Assembly (NCBI GenBank): GCA_965243215.1
Contig: CBDEUJ010000004.1
Location: 620,001-684,000 of the forward strand
DNA length: 64,000 nt
Direction: 5' to 3'
Source of the DNA: JAJEFO01 sp009843725
GTDB taxonomy: Bacteria > Pseudomonadota > Alphaproteobacteria > Rhodobacterales > Rhodobacteraceae
In this document: piece after piece, positions 1-8,078 of the stretch
Layout: the number at the start of each line of letters is the position of its first letter
Numbering within the stretch: position 1 is the stretch's first letter
Made by a program: the position numbers and the translations under genes
The notes under the pieces: generated by a model
Databases searched by the model: none
What the model was told of the DNA's origin: nothing
Seen by the model: the letters and a program-made list of their open reading frames with translations, nothing else

Positions 1-1343
1 TCCTTCAGGGCGGGGAGGAATGCGGGCTCCCGTGTTCCGTGCATCGTTGTCGTCTCCTCCTTCCGCGGCGTCTCGATGACGTATCCGTAGCCGTCGGCGC
101 GCTGGACGACGCGGCAGTGCCGGTGCGAGATCCCCTGCACCGTCCCCTGCGCCGTCTGGACGTTGAAGGAGCCGGTCCGGCGCACCGCGACACGGCCCAC
201 GTGGACGCCCCTCCTCTTTCCCGAGGGCACGGTCGCGCGCACGATGTCCCCCGTCCGGAAGCCTTTCACGGACTTCGCCGCCATCAGGTGGCCGACGGGA
301 AAGCCGAACCGGTTCACGCGGGTCCGCGCATACGCGCCCCGGCCCATGGCCCTGATCGCGAGCACGCCCTGCCTCCAGCCCTTCAGCGCCGGCGTCTCGC
401 CGACGCAGGCGGCGTCGAGGGCATGCGACTTCGGGATCCCCAGCCGCGTGCGGTTGAACTTCGTCCGCCCGCCCGAGGCGCCGGTGACGGGAAGCCCCGT
501 CCGCTTCAATGCCTCGAACAGGACGCGGCGGGTGGCGTTGACCGCGGCGGCGGCGCAGAGCGGTGCCCTGGCTTGCGCCAGGACCTTCCGGAGACGCTCG
601 GGACGGCCTGCCAGGAAGGCCTCCACGGGCTGCGCGCCCTTGGCCTGGTTGCAGGGCCGGCACGCAAGGGCCAGGTTCGAGACCCGGTCGGAACCGCCCC
701 GGGCCTTGGGACGGACGTGGTCGACCTGCAGCGGCACGTTCGTGGCGCCGCAACAGGCGCATTTCCGTCCCCACTTCTCGAGCAGGCATTCCCTGACCTC
801 GCAGCCGGCGAGGGTTCCTTGCTGGTACTCCGCGCCCGCGATCTCCGGGTCCTCCAGCGCCTGGGTGTCGAACCGGACGACCTCGCACGCGACGGAGGTC
901 ACGGGCGCGAGCCCGCGGAACCGCTCCGTCCACGAGGTCACGTTGTCGACCCTCGACTGCAGCGAGGGCGGGAGCTTCCTGCCGGAGCGCCTGTTCAGGA
1001 ACCGCTTCTTCCGATGGCGCAGGTTGGCCGAGCGCCGGCGCCGCCGGCAGTTGCGCCGTTGCTGCATGGCCTTTCTGATCCTTGCTCCCCTGTGCTCGAT
1101 CTCGGCCAGGAACAGGACCTCGCCGTCCTCCCGCACCAGCGCCAGGCCGGTGGTCTTCGCGCCGGGATCAACCTTCAGCCCGACCTCCTGGGTCTGCCCT
1201 CCGACCCGGTCCCGGAGACGGATCGTGAAGGGATGGAGCCGCAACACGACGGCGCGCCCCTTGCCAAGGAGCTTTCTCGCCCGGGCCGGGTGGCACGGCA
1301 TCAGCGGGGCGCCGCACCGGTCCAGGACGAAGACGCGGCTCAC
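1..1343 (-). CDS. iscB: IscB RNA-guided HNH/RuvC nuclease (3' end outside window)
   Basis: This is the ancestor-type relative of Cas9 encoded by IS200/IS605-like elements; it uses an omega RNA to cut DNA. I translated the reverse strand from GTG 1343, which gives 447 codons before the window edge. The N-terminus reads VFVLDRCGAPLMPCHPARA, the hallmark PLMP domain. RuvC-I follows (VDPGAKTTG, D59), then an arginine-rich bridge helix near residues 87-112, RuvC-II (ACEVVRFD, E154), an HNH domain with two CxxC pairs and VDHVRP (H209), and RuvC-III (SHALDAA, D310). All four catalytic residues are intact, so the nuclease looks active. Known IscBs are about 400-500 residues, so only a short C-terminus can be missing. 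The frame stays open upstream of 1343; GTG is preferred because it places the conserved VFVLDR start correctly. Confidence 0.93.
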   Translation of the reverse strand, partial: MSRVFVLDRCGAPLMPCHPARARKLLGKGRAVVLRLHPFTIRLRDRVGGQTQEVGLKVDPGAKTTGLALVREDGEVLFLAEIEHRGARIRKAMQQRRNCRRRRRSANLRHRKKRFLNRRSGRKLPPSLQSRVDNVTSWTERFRGLAPVTSVACEVVRFDTQALEDPEIAGAEYQQGTLAGCEVRECLLEKWGRKCACCGATNVPLQVDHVRPKARGGSDRVSNLALACRPCNQAKGAQPVEAFLAGRPERLRKVLAQARAPLCAAAAVNATRRVLFEALKRTGLPVTGASGGRTKFNRTRLGIPKSHALDAACVGETPALKGWRQGVLAIRAMGRGAYARTRVNRFGFPVGHLMAAKSVKGFRTGDIVRATVPSGKRRGVHVGRVAVRRTGSFNVQTAQGTVQGISHRHCRVVQRADGYGYVIETPRKEETTTMHGTREPAFLPALK

Positions 1344-1669
1344 GCCGCTCTCGGGGTCGCTCGCGCTTCCCCGGTGACGCCGGCCGAAGCCGGTCTCCCC
1401 TCGCACAACCTGGCCATCCGCATCACGATTCGCCCGTTTGCTTCCCGATCGGTCCACCGGACCGATCGCCGCAAGCGGTTCGGAAACAAACCGTGCCCGA
1501 CCCGGCGTGTCTGCAGGCGAATCTTCAAGAGCCCGGGACTGAGGAAGCATCCCGGGGTTGGTCTTCAACGTATGGCTCAGGGTGGATTGGATGACAGTCT
1601 CCTTTCCTGTGCTGGTCAGCACCGGCTCCCGGAACTCTCGTTCCTCAAGCCCCTCCCTTCAGGGAGGGG
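1344..1669 (-). ncRNA. IscB omega RNA (HEARO RNA)
   Basis: The 326 bases directly upstream of iscB, read on the minus strand, fold into a series of strong local hairpins. These are GGAAC-GAGA-GTTCC (1631-1644), GTGCT-GACC-AGCAC (1609-1622), a CCCGGGAT...AGTCCCGGG stem (1532-1556) and a perfect 10-bp stem around CGATCGGTCC (1446-1468). The CCCGGGAT-N-TCCTCAGTCCCGGG block resembles, from memory, the equivalent stem in the omega RNA of the studied OgeuIscB. Position and orientation are as expected: the scaffold lies 5' of the ORF. The guide would be the bases just outside the element, from about 1670 upward on the minus strand. The limits of the mature RNA are inferred. Confidence 0.8.
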
Positions 1670-1799
1670 TCGCTGACGGCAACTGTGGCTTTCTTCTGGG
1701 ACCTATATGCAATGAAAGCGCGTGGCATGCAAAATGCCTTGTTGCGGAGATTCCAGCGATGCCGCTGCTTGGCCTGACACGCCTGAGCGACCGCAACAT

Positions 1800-2084
1800 G
1801 AACCGGACACGGCATTTCAGTTCCACTGCGCTCCGACCTCGGCGTCCTGGACGAACGGCGTCGAGGGGTTCCGCTGGAAGCTGATGAGGGAGGGGCCGAG
1901 GGACGCGGTCGTCAACCCGCTTGACGAGCGCATCGCGGCGGTCGCGGGCTGCATCGGGCACCACAATGCCAACGATGCCGGCCCGTTCCCCCGGAGCGGG
2001 ACTCCCGAAGATCTCGCAGAGGCGTGGGGAAAGGCCGCCAAGGGCATCTGGAAATGGCGCCAAGTGAATGAATCAAGCCATTAG
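1800..2084 (+). pseudogene. IS630-family transposase, C-terminal remnant
   Basis: A reading frame from about 1800 to the stop at 2084 encodes the C-terminal part of an IS630-type DDE transposase. Its sequence FQFHCAPTSASWTNGVEGF matches the family's FHFTPTSxSWLNAVExFF block, which carries the acidic residue of the catalytic triad. It is followed by a typical HHNAN...PEDLAEA tail. The N-terminal two thirds, with the first two catalytic aspartates, are absent: upstream of 1800 the frame shows no transposase similarity. This is therefore a dead fragment lying between the IscB element and the corrinoid gene, and it marks this spot as a repeated insertion site. Confidence 0.6.
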
Positions 2085-2785
2085 CTCGCGGCCATCAGGT
2101 TGTGCTTTCGGGCGATGAACTCCTTGGCCGTTTCGACGGCCACGGCGGCATCGCGGCAATACGCGTCCGCTCCGATGGCCCGTCCGAACTCCTCGTTCAG
2201 CGGCGCGCCGCCGACGAGCACGATGTAGTCGTCCCGGATCCCCATCTGCACCATCGTGTCGATCACCACCTTCATGTAGGGCATCGTGGTCGTGAGCAGC
2301 GCGGACATGCCCAGAATGTCGGCCTCTTCCTTCTGCAGGGTCTCGATGTAGTTCTCGACCGGGTTGTTGATGCCGAGGTCCACGATCTCGAACCCCGCGC
2401 CCTCCATCATCATCGACACCAGGTTCTTGCCGATGTCATGGATGTCGCCCTTGACGGTTCCGATCACCATCTTGCCCATTCGCGGCGCGCCGGTCTCGGC
2501 CAGGAGCGGCTTCAGGATGGACATCCCGGCCTTCATCGCGTTGGCGGCCAGCAGCACCTCGGGCACGAACAGGATCCCGTCCCGGAAGTCGTCGCCCACG
2601 ATCTTCATGCCGCCGACGAGGGCCTCGGTGAGGACGCGGTAGGGCTGCCAGCCGCGATCGAGCAGGATCCGCGTTCCCTCCTCGATCTCCTCCTTCAGGC
2701 CGTCGTAGAGGTCGTCATGCATCTGGAGGACGAGCTCTTCGTCGTCGAGTTCGCTCAGGATGATGTCGTCGTCTTCGTCTGCCAT
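2081..2785 (-). CDS. Corrinoid (B12-binding) methyltransferase carrier protein
   Basis: This 234-residue protein has the two-part layout of MtbC/MttC-type corrinoid proteins. A helical cap (about residues 15-100) is followed by a cobalamin-binding Rossmann domain (about 105-230). The cobalt-ligand motif DIHDIGKN is present, as are the later SALLTTT and GGAP...ADAYCRDA segments that line the cofactor. Such proteins carry a methyl group between a substrate demethylase (MttB/MtbB-like) and a second methyltransferase, often of the UroD family. No demethylase gene is adjacent. A UroD-family gene lies 6.5 kb away at 9312-10634, in another operon but on the same strand. An extended acidic N-terminus (ADEDDDIILSELDDEE) is unusual. 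Substrate unknown. Confidence 0.88.
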   Translation of the reverse strand: MADEDDDIILSELDDEELVLQMHDDLYDGLKEEIEEGTRILLDRGWQPYRVLTEALVGGMKIVGDDFRDGILFVPEVLLAANAMKAGMSILKPLLAETGAPRMGKMVIGTVKGDIHDIGKNLVSMMMEGAGFEIVDLGINNPVENYIETLQKEEADILGMSALLTTTMPYMKVVIDTMVQMGIRDDYIVLVGGAPLNEEFGRAIGADAYCRDAAVAVETAKEFIARKHNLMAAS

Positions 2786-2814
2786 GACCCCGTGCTCCGC
2801 GCAGTCTCCTTGGG

Positions 2815-2835
2815 TTCCCCCCGTCTATTGGGGAA
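2815..2835. promoter_or_regulatory. Inverted repeat upstream of corrinoid gene
   Basis: TTCCCC (2815-2820) and GGGGAA (2830-2835) form an inverted repeat with a 9-base spacer, about 30-50 bases upstream of the corrinoid gene start. This could be an operator; no regulator is identified. The remainder of 2786-3167 (382 bases) contains no gene I can support. I looked for a B12 riboswitch box there and did not find one. Confidence 0.3.
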
Positions 2836-3167
2836 TCGAGGCAATTGAACGCCAAATGGCGACTTCATGCTCTGCACCTGCGACCTGCCGCCGCTGCAGG
2901 ACGTTTGGCAACGCCTTGGTGACTCCGCCTGTCCGATGTCTTGGAAGGGGACGAAGAGTCCCGTGCAGCCTGGCCATCAGGGAGGCCATCCCGAAAGGTT
3001 GCACGTTCAGCCCCTTTTCAGTTCGCGAACGTGGCGAGGGCCTGGGAGGACGTCGCTGCGTTCGACATGCCCCGATTGCGGTACGGTCCGCACAGACCGC
3101 GCAGCGTCGCGCCCACTGCGAGCAAGTCGATCAGCGTCCGCGATTCGGAACTGGAAGGACAGAATGG

Positions 3168-4007
3168 TCATGTCGCAACCCCCAGGACAACAATGCCAAA
3201 GGCCACAATGCAGGCGGCGGCAAGTCGGTTGGACACTGGCGCTTCCTTGAGCCAGATCACGCCAATCAGCGCCGCAAAGATCACCGAGGTTTCCCGCAGG
3301 GCGGATACCGCCCCCAAAGGTGCAAGGGTCTTGGCAAAAAGCACCAGTGCATAGGCCGAGCTGGAGACGACGCCGCCGGCAAACCCAAGCATGATCGTGC
3401 GCGCGGGCAGAGCGCGCAGCCGATCCATCCTGGTGGAAAAGATGAATCCCGCCACAATTGCCTCTGCCGCAAACAGGAGCGCGATGTAGGCCAGCGCGTT
3501 GCCGGACACGCGCACGCCAACACCGTCGGCCAGGGAATAGGCGGCAATGGTCAGCCCAGTGAGAAGAGCAGGGGCCATGCCCGCGCTGGGTGTCCTGGCC
3601 CCAGTCCCCGCGAATGACAGGATGCCGATGCCAAAGGACACGGCCAGAATGCCAATCCAGGCCATGATCGGCAGGATTTCTCCGATCCAGACCTGCGCGC
3701 CGAGCGCGACCAGCACTGGCGCGATGCCGCGCGCAATCGGATAGGCGACCGACAGGTCCCCGCTGCGATAGGCCACGTTGAGGCACCAATAATATCCCCA
3801 GTGAATGACCGTTGAGGCGATGATGTAGGTGTAGGAGGCTGTCCGGGGCAGGCCGGTAATGGCCAGGATCACAAGCCCTGGTGCCATATGCCCCAGCGCG
3901 ATCAGGCCCAGAACCATCAACCGGTCTTCCGCACCCTTTAAGAGCGCATTCCAGGTCGCGTGCATCAGCGCGGCTGCGAGAACGATGAAAATGACCAGCA
4001 AGCTCAC
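3168..4007 (-). CDS. EamA/DMT-family transporter in phosphonate operon
   Basis: This 279-residue hydrophobic protein has about ten predicted membrane segments arranged as two EamA repeats. It begins with the family-typical MHATWNALLKG stretch and has YPIARGIAPVLVA before the middle. It is the last gene of the phnW-phnA-phnY operon, 58 bases after the phnY stop, so it probably moves 2-aminoethylphosphonate, a breakdown product or a related zwitterion across the inner membrane. DMT proteins can import or export; the sequence does not settle the direction. There is no phosphonate ABC transporter in the operon, which makes a role in uptake or overflow export of interest. The start ATG at 4007 gives the normal family length. 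Confidence 0.85.
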   Translation of the reverse strand: MSLLVIFIVLAAALMHATWNALLKGAEDRLMVLGLIALGHMAPGLVILAITGLPRTASYTYIIASTVIHWGYYWCLNVAYRSGDLSVAYPIARGIAPVLVALGAQVWIGEILPIMAWIGILAVSFGIGILSFAGTGARTPSAGMAPALLTGLTIAAYSLADGVGVRVSGNALAYIALLFAAEAIVAGFIFSTRMDRLRALPARTIMLGFAGGVVSSSAYALVLFAKTLAPLGAVSALRETSVIFAALIGVIWLKEAPVSNRLAAACIVAFGIVVLGVAT

Positions 4008-4065
4008 GGGAAGGAACCGCGACTTGACTGGCCACGGTCAAGCAGACGCCCCGGTCCCAACGGGA

Positions 4066-5523
4066 TCAGCGCGGCCAAGGAAGGGAAAATGTCTTGACCG
4101 TAGTGAAGAACTTCATCGCTTCGATGACGCCCTCCTTGACGCCATTGCCGCTGTCCTTGATGCCGCCGAAGGGTGACATTTCGATACGGTAGCCCGGCTG
4201 TTCCCATATGTTGACGGTGCCGACGTTCAGTCCTTCGATATAGGCGTGCATCCGGTGGAAGCTGTTGGTGCAGACGCCCGATGACAGACCGAAATCGGTG
4301 GAGTTCGAGACCGCCATCACCTCTTCGTCATTGTCCGGCACGCGCACGATGGGCACTATGGGCCCAAAGGTTTCCTCCATCACCAGTTCCGAGGAATGCG
4401 GAACCTTGTCCACCACGATGGGCGGCAGCAGCGCGCCACGCCGTCCCGGGTTGTAAAGGATCTCCGCCCCTTCCCTTTCAGCCTGCAAGACGCGGTTCTC
4501 AATGACTTCGGCAGCTTCCTTGTGGATGACGCAACCAAGTTCGGTGTCCGGGTCTTGCGGATCGCCGAACTTGATCTTCCTGGCCTTCTCCAGCACCAGC
4601 GGCACGAACTGGTCCGCCACGCTTTCCTGCACGAGGATTCGCTTCACTGCCGTGCAACGCTGGCCCGAGTTTCCGGTGGCGCCCGCAACAGCGATGGTCG
4701 CGGCCCTGTCGAGATCCGCCTCGTTCAGGTCATTGCAGATGATCAGCGGGTCGTTGCCGCCCAACTCAAGCGCGGAACGCTTGTACGCCGCCTTCTCCGC
4801 TATCATCTTGCCGACGGACACGCCGCCGGTGAACGTGATGATGTCGATATGCTCGTTGGTGATCATCTCTTCGCCGATGTCCTGCGGCCAGCCGGTCACG
4901 ACCTGGAACATCTCGTGTGGAAGGCCAGCATCATAAAGAACGTCAGCAAGCGTGATTGCCGTCAGCGGCGTCAGTTCGGTTGGCTTGCAGACCATGCAGT
5001 TGTTCGTCGCGATGGATGGCGCAATCTTGTGACTGACCATGTTCAACGGGTGGTTGAACGGCGTGATCGCGCTGATGGCGCGAACCGGCTCGCGCTTGGT
5101 GAATATCTTGCGATCCTTGCCATTGTGGGTCAGGTCGCAGGAGAAGATCTCGCCATCGTCCTTCAACGCTTCCGCGGCGGCAAACTGGAACACGTCCTGC
5201 GCACGCCGGGTCTCGTAGATCGCGTGTTGTTGGCAGATGCCAAGTTCCAGCGTCAGCCATTTTGCCAGATACTCGCGTCTCTCTCCGATGATCTCGCCTG
5301 CACGTTTCAGGATCTCGCCGCGTTCGTAGCGCGTGAGCTTCGAATTGTAATTCGCCGCGATTTCAAAGGCTTTTGCCGCATGACTGGCGTCACCGGCGGG
5401 CACATATCCAACAACTTCATCCGTGTACGGGTACAATACCGGCACCGTGCCGTCGGTGAAGACCGCCTCTCCGCCGATGCGCATGCCTTCGTTTCGGATA
5501 TCCAGATCTGTCATCTCGTTCAT
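4066..5523 (-). CDS. phnY: Phosphonoacetaldehyde dehydrogenase
   Basis: This 485-residue aldehyde dehydrogenase oxidises phosphonoacetaldehyde to phosphonoacetate with NAD. The catalytic cysteine is C290 in SGQRCTAVKR. The general base is E253 in ALELGGND, and N157 in TPFNHPLN supports the oxyanion hole. A GGVSVG turn (residues 233-238) belongs to the NAD site. It is placed between phnA and the EamA gene, and its ATG at 5523 overlaps the phnA stop by four bases, so the two are translationally coupled. The neighbouring transaminase (makes the aldehyde) and hydrolase (cleaves the acid) make the substrate assignment firm. The length matches characterised PhnY proteins. Confidence 0.95.
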   Translation of the reverse strand: MNEMTDLDIRNEGMRIGGEAVFTDGTVPVLYPYTDEVVGYVPAGDASHAAKAFEIAANYNSKLTRYERGEILKRAGEIIGERREYLAKWLTLELGICQQHAIYETRRAQDVFQFAAAEALKDDGEIFSCDLTHNGKDRKIFTKREPVRAISAITPFNHPLNMVSHKIAPSIATNNCMVCKPTELTPLTAITLADVLYDAGLPHEMFQVVTGWPQDIGEEMITNEHIDIITFTGGVSVGKMIAEKAAYKRSALELGGNDPLIICNDLNEADLDRAATIAVAGATGNSGQRCTAVKRILVQESVADQFVPLVLEKARKIKFGDPQDPDTELGCVIHKEAAEVIENRVLQAEREGAEILYNPGRRGALLPPIVVDKVPHSSELVMEETFGPIVPIVRVPDNDEEVMAVSNSTDFGLSSGVCTNSFHRMHAYIEGLNVGTVNIWEQPGYRIEMSPFGGIKDSGNGVKEGVIEAMKFFTTVKTFSLPWPR

Positions 5524-6782
5524 GCGGAGACCTCTTCCAATGCTGCGGCGGCGGTTGCGTAAAGGAACGCGTCGAAATTGCGCAAGACGGGCGCGTTGGG
5601 CACGTCGATCACACGGTTGACGATGAAGGGCACTTGCTGCTCGGTCAGCCCGCCGTGACTGCGCAGGGGCTCGCCCAGAGCGGCCAGGTCGTGACGGCCC
5701 TCAGAGGTGCCGATGGTCATGTTTTCGGTGCAAACCATGGTCAGGTCGCCGATGCGGTCGGCGGGCAGTTCGTAGCTGGCCACCGCTTCTTCGCGGGTCA
5801 GCACTTCGAGCATTTCGGGCAACGCGGCGACCTTGGCCTTGATCTCGGCCTGGTCAGCTTCCTCAGGGAGATATGCGGTCGCAAACGAGCCAAGGGCACC
5901 ATGGTGAACGACATAAGGGTCGGTGATCGGCAGGATCACGCGGGCTGCGGACCGGCCGAGCCATTTGTCGAACACGTCCTGCATGTAGATGACGGACGGT
6001 TCCTTGGTCGTGGCGTCATGCTTGGGCTTCATGCCGTGATCTGCAGTTATCACGATGGCCGCGCCAAGCGCGTCCAGTTCGCCCAAGTAGCGGTCGAACA
6101 TGGCGCAAAAGTCCTTTGCGCCTTGTTCGTCTGGCGCAAATTTGTGCTGCACGTAGTCTGTTGTCGACAGGTACATCACGTCAGGCTTCATTTCCTTCAG
6201 AAGTTTCACGCCTGCAGCGAAGACAAACTCGGACAGATCAGCCGAGTAGACCTCCGGTACCGGCATGCCCAGCCAATCGCTCGCATTGTCGATCCCGTGC
6301 TCGGCCTTCGTGGTGTCGCCAGACCGTTCCGCCGAAAAGGCCACAGCGCGATCGTCATGGAATTTCAGGCCTGCGCCGAGCAGGGCGCGCAGCTTGTCCT
6401 TGGCGGTGACCATCGCAACGCGAGCGCCAGCTTCGTAGAACTTCGAAAAGATGGTGGGCGCACGAAGAAAGCGGACGTCATTCATCATCACTTCCTCGCC
6501 GGTATCCGGGTCGAACAGGAAGTTGCCGCAGATGCCATGCACCGCCGGCGGCCGGCCTGTGGCAATCGACAGGTTGTTCGGGTTGGTGAAGGACGGGATC
6601 ACCGAATGCGCCAGCCGGTCGGTCCCGGTCTCGCGGATTCGCTTGAGGTTCGGCATCAGCCCTTCGGCGATGGCGACCTTCAAGTATTCCGGTTCGCACC
6701 CATCCAGGCAGATGGCAATGGCACAGGCTCGAGGCACAGGATAGATGCGACTGTTTGCAATGACGGGGGCGTTGATCGGCAC
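5520..6782 (-). CDS. phnA: Phosphonoacetate hydrolase
   Basis: This zinc enzyme of the alkaline phosphatase superfamily splits phosphonoacetate into acetate and phosphate, the last step of the PhnWYA route. With start GTG 6782 it has 420 residues. The metal ligand D27 lies in ICLDGCEP and the nucleophile T66 in SFTNPNN. Further ligands lie in STTDYVQHKF, ITADHGM and SHGGLTEQ. The frame extends upstream of 6782 through the end of phnW, but that part has no family similarity. The GTG lies 8 bases after the phnW stop and gives the expected protein length, so I chose it. The gene overlaps phnY by four bases. The acetate produced can feed Acs encoded at 34635. Confidence 0.94.
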   Translation of the reverse strand: MPINAPVIANSRIYPVPRACAIAICLDGCEPEYLKVAIAEGLMPNLKRIRETGTDRLAHSVIPSFTNPNNLSIATGRPPAVHGICGNFLFDPDTGEEVMMNDVRFLRAPTIFSKFYEAGARVAMVTAKDKLRALLGAGLKFHDDRAVAFSAERSGDTTKAEHGIDNASDWLGMPVPEVYSADLSEFVFAAGVKLLKEMKPDVMYLSTTDYVQHKFAPDEQGAKDFCAMFDRYLGELDALGAAIVITADHGMKPKHDATTKEPSVIYMQDVFDKWLGRSAARVILPITDPYVVHHGALGSFATAYLPEEADQAEIKAKVAALPEMLEVLTREEAVASYELPADRIGDLTMVCTENMTIGTSEGRHDLAALGEPLRSHGGLTEQQVPFIVNRVIDVPNAPVLRNFDAFLYATAAAALEEVSA

Positions 6783-6790
6783 GTTGTTCC

Positions 6791-7987
6791 TCAAGCGGCG
6801 AGTTTCCTGCGCTCTTCCAGCGCAGCAGCTGGGGGAACTGCGGAGACGACGCCCATATGTTCGAGCGCCTCTTTCGCAGCGGCGACGACCGCCCGCATGA
6901 CGGATTCGTCCATCTGCCCGATACATCCGATGCGGAACGAATCCACAACCGTCAACTTTCCGGGATAGATTATGAAGCCCTTGTCCTTCAGCAGATCGTA
7001 GAACCGGTCGAAGCTGAAGGCCGGATCGGCGGGGCAGAAGAACGTGGTGATGATCGGGCTGAGCCAGCGGTCGGCCAGCAAGGTTTCAAAGCCCAGGCTG
7101 CGCATGCCTGCAACCATGACTTCGCGGTTGCGCATGTAGCGGGCGCCACGGCCGGCAACGCCACCCTCAGCCTCGTGCTGTTTCAACGCTTCGACAAAGG
7201 CGGCAACAACGTGGGTTGGCGGCGTAAACCGCCACTGGCGGGTCCTTTCCATCGCGGCCCACTGGGCATGCACATCCAATGACAGCGAGTGCGAGTTGCC
7301 CTTGGCCGCCTCGATCTCGTCCTTGCGCGCAATGACAAAGCCGAAGCCGGGCACGCCCTCTATGCACTTGTTGGCAGAAGAGGCAAATGCTGCGCATCCC
7401 AGCTCTTCCGGGTGCAGGGGGAGGGCGCCAAACGCGGACATGCTGTCGATCAGCAGCTTGCGGCCCCCGGCACGTGTGGCATCGGCGATCTCTTCGATCG
7501 GGTTCAGAATGCCGGACGAGGTTTCGCAATGAATGGCGAACACGTGTGTGATTTCGGGATCGTTGGCCAAAATTGCGGCAACCTCCTCGCCACGTGGCGG
7601 CAGATAGTCACCCTTGTCGAGCAACACCTTCTGGCGTCCAAGATAGTCCATCGTTGCCGAAGCCCGCAGGCCATAGGCGCCATTGGCCAGAACAAGGACC
7701 TTGCCGTCCTGCGGCACAAAGGAACCCAGCATTGCCTCGACGCAATAGGTGCCTGATCCCTGAATCGGGACGCAATCATAAGCGTCAGACCCGCGCCCGA
7801 TCATGCCCAGCAACCGAGATCTCAGATCGCGCGTCATGGCACGGAATTCATCATCCCTACTGCCCCAGTCCCTCAGCATCGCCTCCTTGGTGGCAAAGGA
7901 GGTGGTCAGCGGCCCCGGGGTGAGCAGATACCGCTCCCCCTGCCGTGGCGGTTCCAATTGCGGCGCCGTCATGTCATCACCCGTCAT
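6791..7987 (-). CDS. phnW: 2-aminoethylphosphonate-pyruvate transaminase
   Basis: This PLP enzyme transfers the amino group of 2-aminoethylphosphonate to pyruvate, giving phosphonoacetaldehyde and alanine. It has 398 residues from ATG 7987, which is preceded by a GGAG site. The frame is open to 8080, but the extra residues are not family-like and would overlap the divergent regulator. The sequence shows the entry motif LLTPGPLTTS (21-30), D181 for the PLP ring nitrogen in LLIDSMSAFG and the Schiff-base lysine K207 in SSANKCIEGVPGF. It is the first gene of the phn operon, divergent from a LysR gene across 91 A+T-rich bases. Confidence 0.95.
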   Translation of the reverse strand: MTGDDMTAPQLEPPRQGERYLLTPGPLTTSFATKEAMLRDWGSRDDEFRAMTRDLRSRLLGMIGRGSDAYDCVPIQGSGTYCVEAMLGSFVPQDGKVLVLANGAYGLRASATMDYLGRQKVLLDKGDYLPPRGEEVAAILANDPEITHVFAIHCETSSGILNPIEEIADATRAGGRKLLIDSMSAFGALPLHPEELGCAAFASSANKCIEGVPGFGFVIARKDEIEAAKGNSHSLSLDVHAQWAAMERTRQWRFTPPTHVVAAFVEALKQHEAEGGVAGRGARYMRNREVMVAGMRSLGFETLLADRWLSPIITTFFCPADPAFSFDRFYDLLKDKGFIIYPGKLTVVDSFRIGCIGQMDESVMRAVVAAAKEALEHMGVVSAVPPAAALEERRKLAA

Positions 7988-8078
7988 TGTCTCCGGTTCC
8001 GTTATGGTGAAAGTGATTGCATAAATAAAATCGTTAAATATTATCATTGAATAACTTTCATCGATACATGAGCGATGC
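7988..8078. promoter_or_regulatory. Divergent phnW / LysR promoter region
   Basis: These 91 bases between phnW and the LysR gene are strikingly A+T-rich compared with the surroundings (8020-8055 is nearly all A/T). They must hold both promoters and the LysR operator. Several TTATC/ATTGAATAA-like half-sites are present but I cannot define a single T-N11-A box with confidence. LysR proteins usually repress their own gene and activate the divergent operon in response to a pathway compound. Confidence 0.5.

Larger units (their letters stand above)
1..1669 (-). mobile_element. IscB-type IS200/IS605-like element, cut by window start
   Basis: This is a non-autonomous element made of an upstream structured RNA and an iscB gene. 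On the minus strand it starts near 1669 and runs off the window at 1. The 5' (left) end carries a perfect hairpin at 1650-1669 with an 8-bp CCCCTCCC/GGGAGGGG stem and a TTCA loop (TGAA on the minus strand). The other end, at positions 3-17, shows half of a similar structure (CCCCGCCC then TGAAG on the minus strand). Paired subterminal hairpins are what the Y1 transposase TnpA recognises in this superfamily. No tnpA is visible inside the window. The exact cleavage points cannot be fixed from one copy. Confidence 0.75.

Noticed and set aside
39..1676. Plus-strand open frames covering the IscB region
   Set aside because: Their codons mirror the minus-strand IscB, which has an unmistakable PLMP-RuvC-HNH layout and a matching upstream RNA.
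2786..3167. Cobalamin riboswitch upstream of the corrinoid gene
   Set aside because: No B12-box-like conserved core in the right orientation; a GCCCACTGCG stretch is on the wrong strand.
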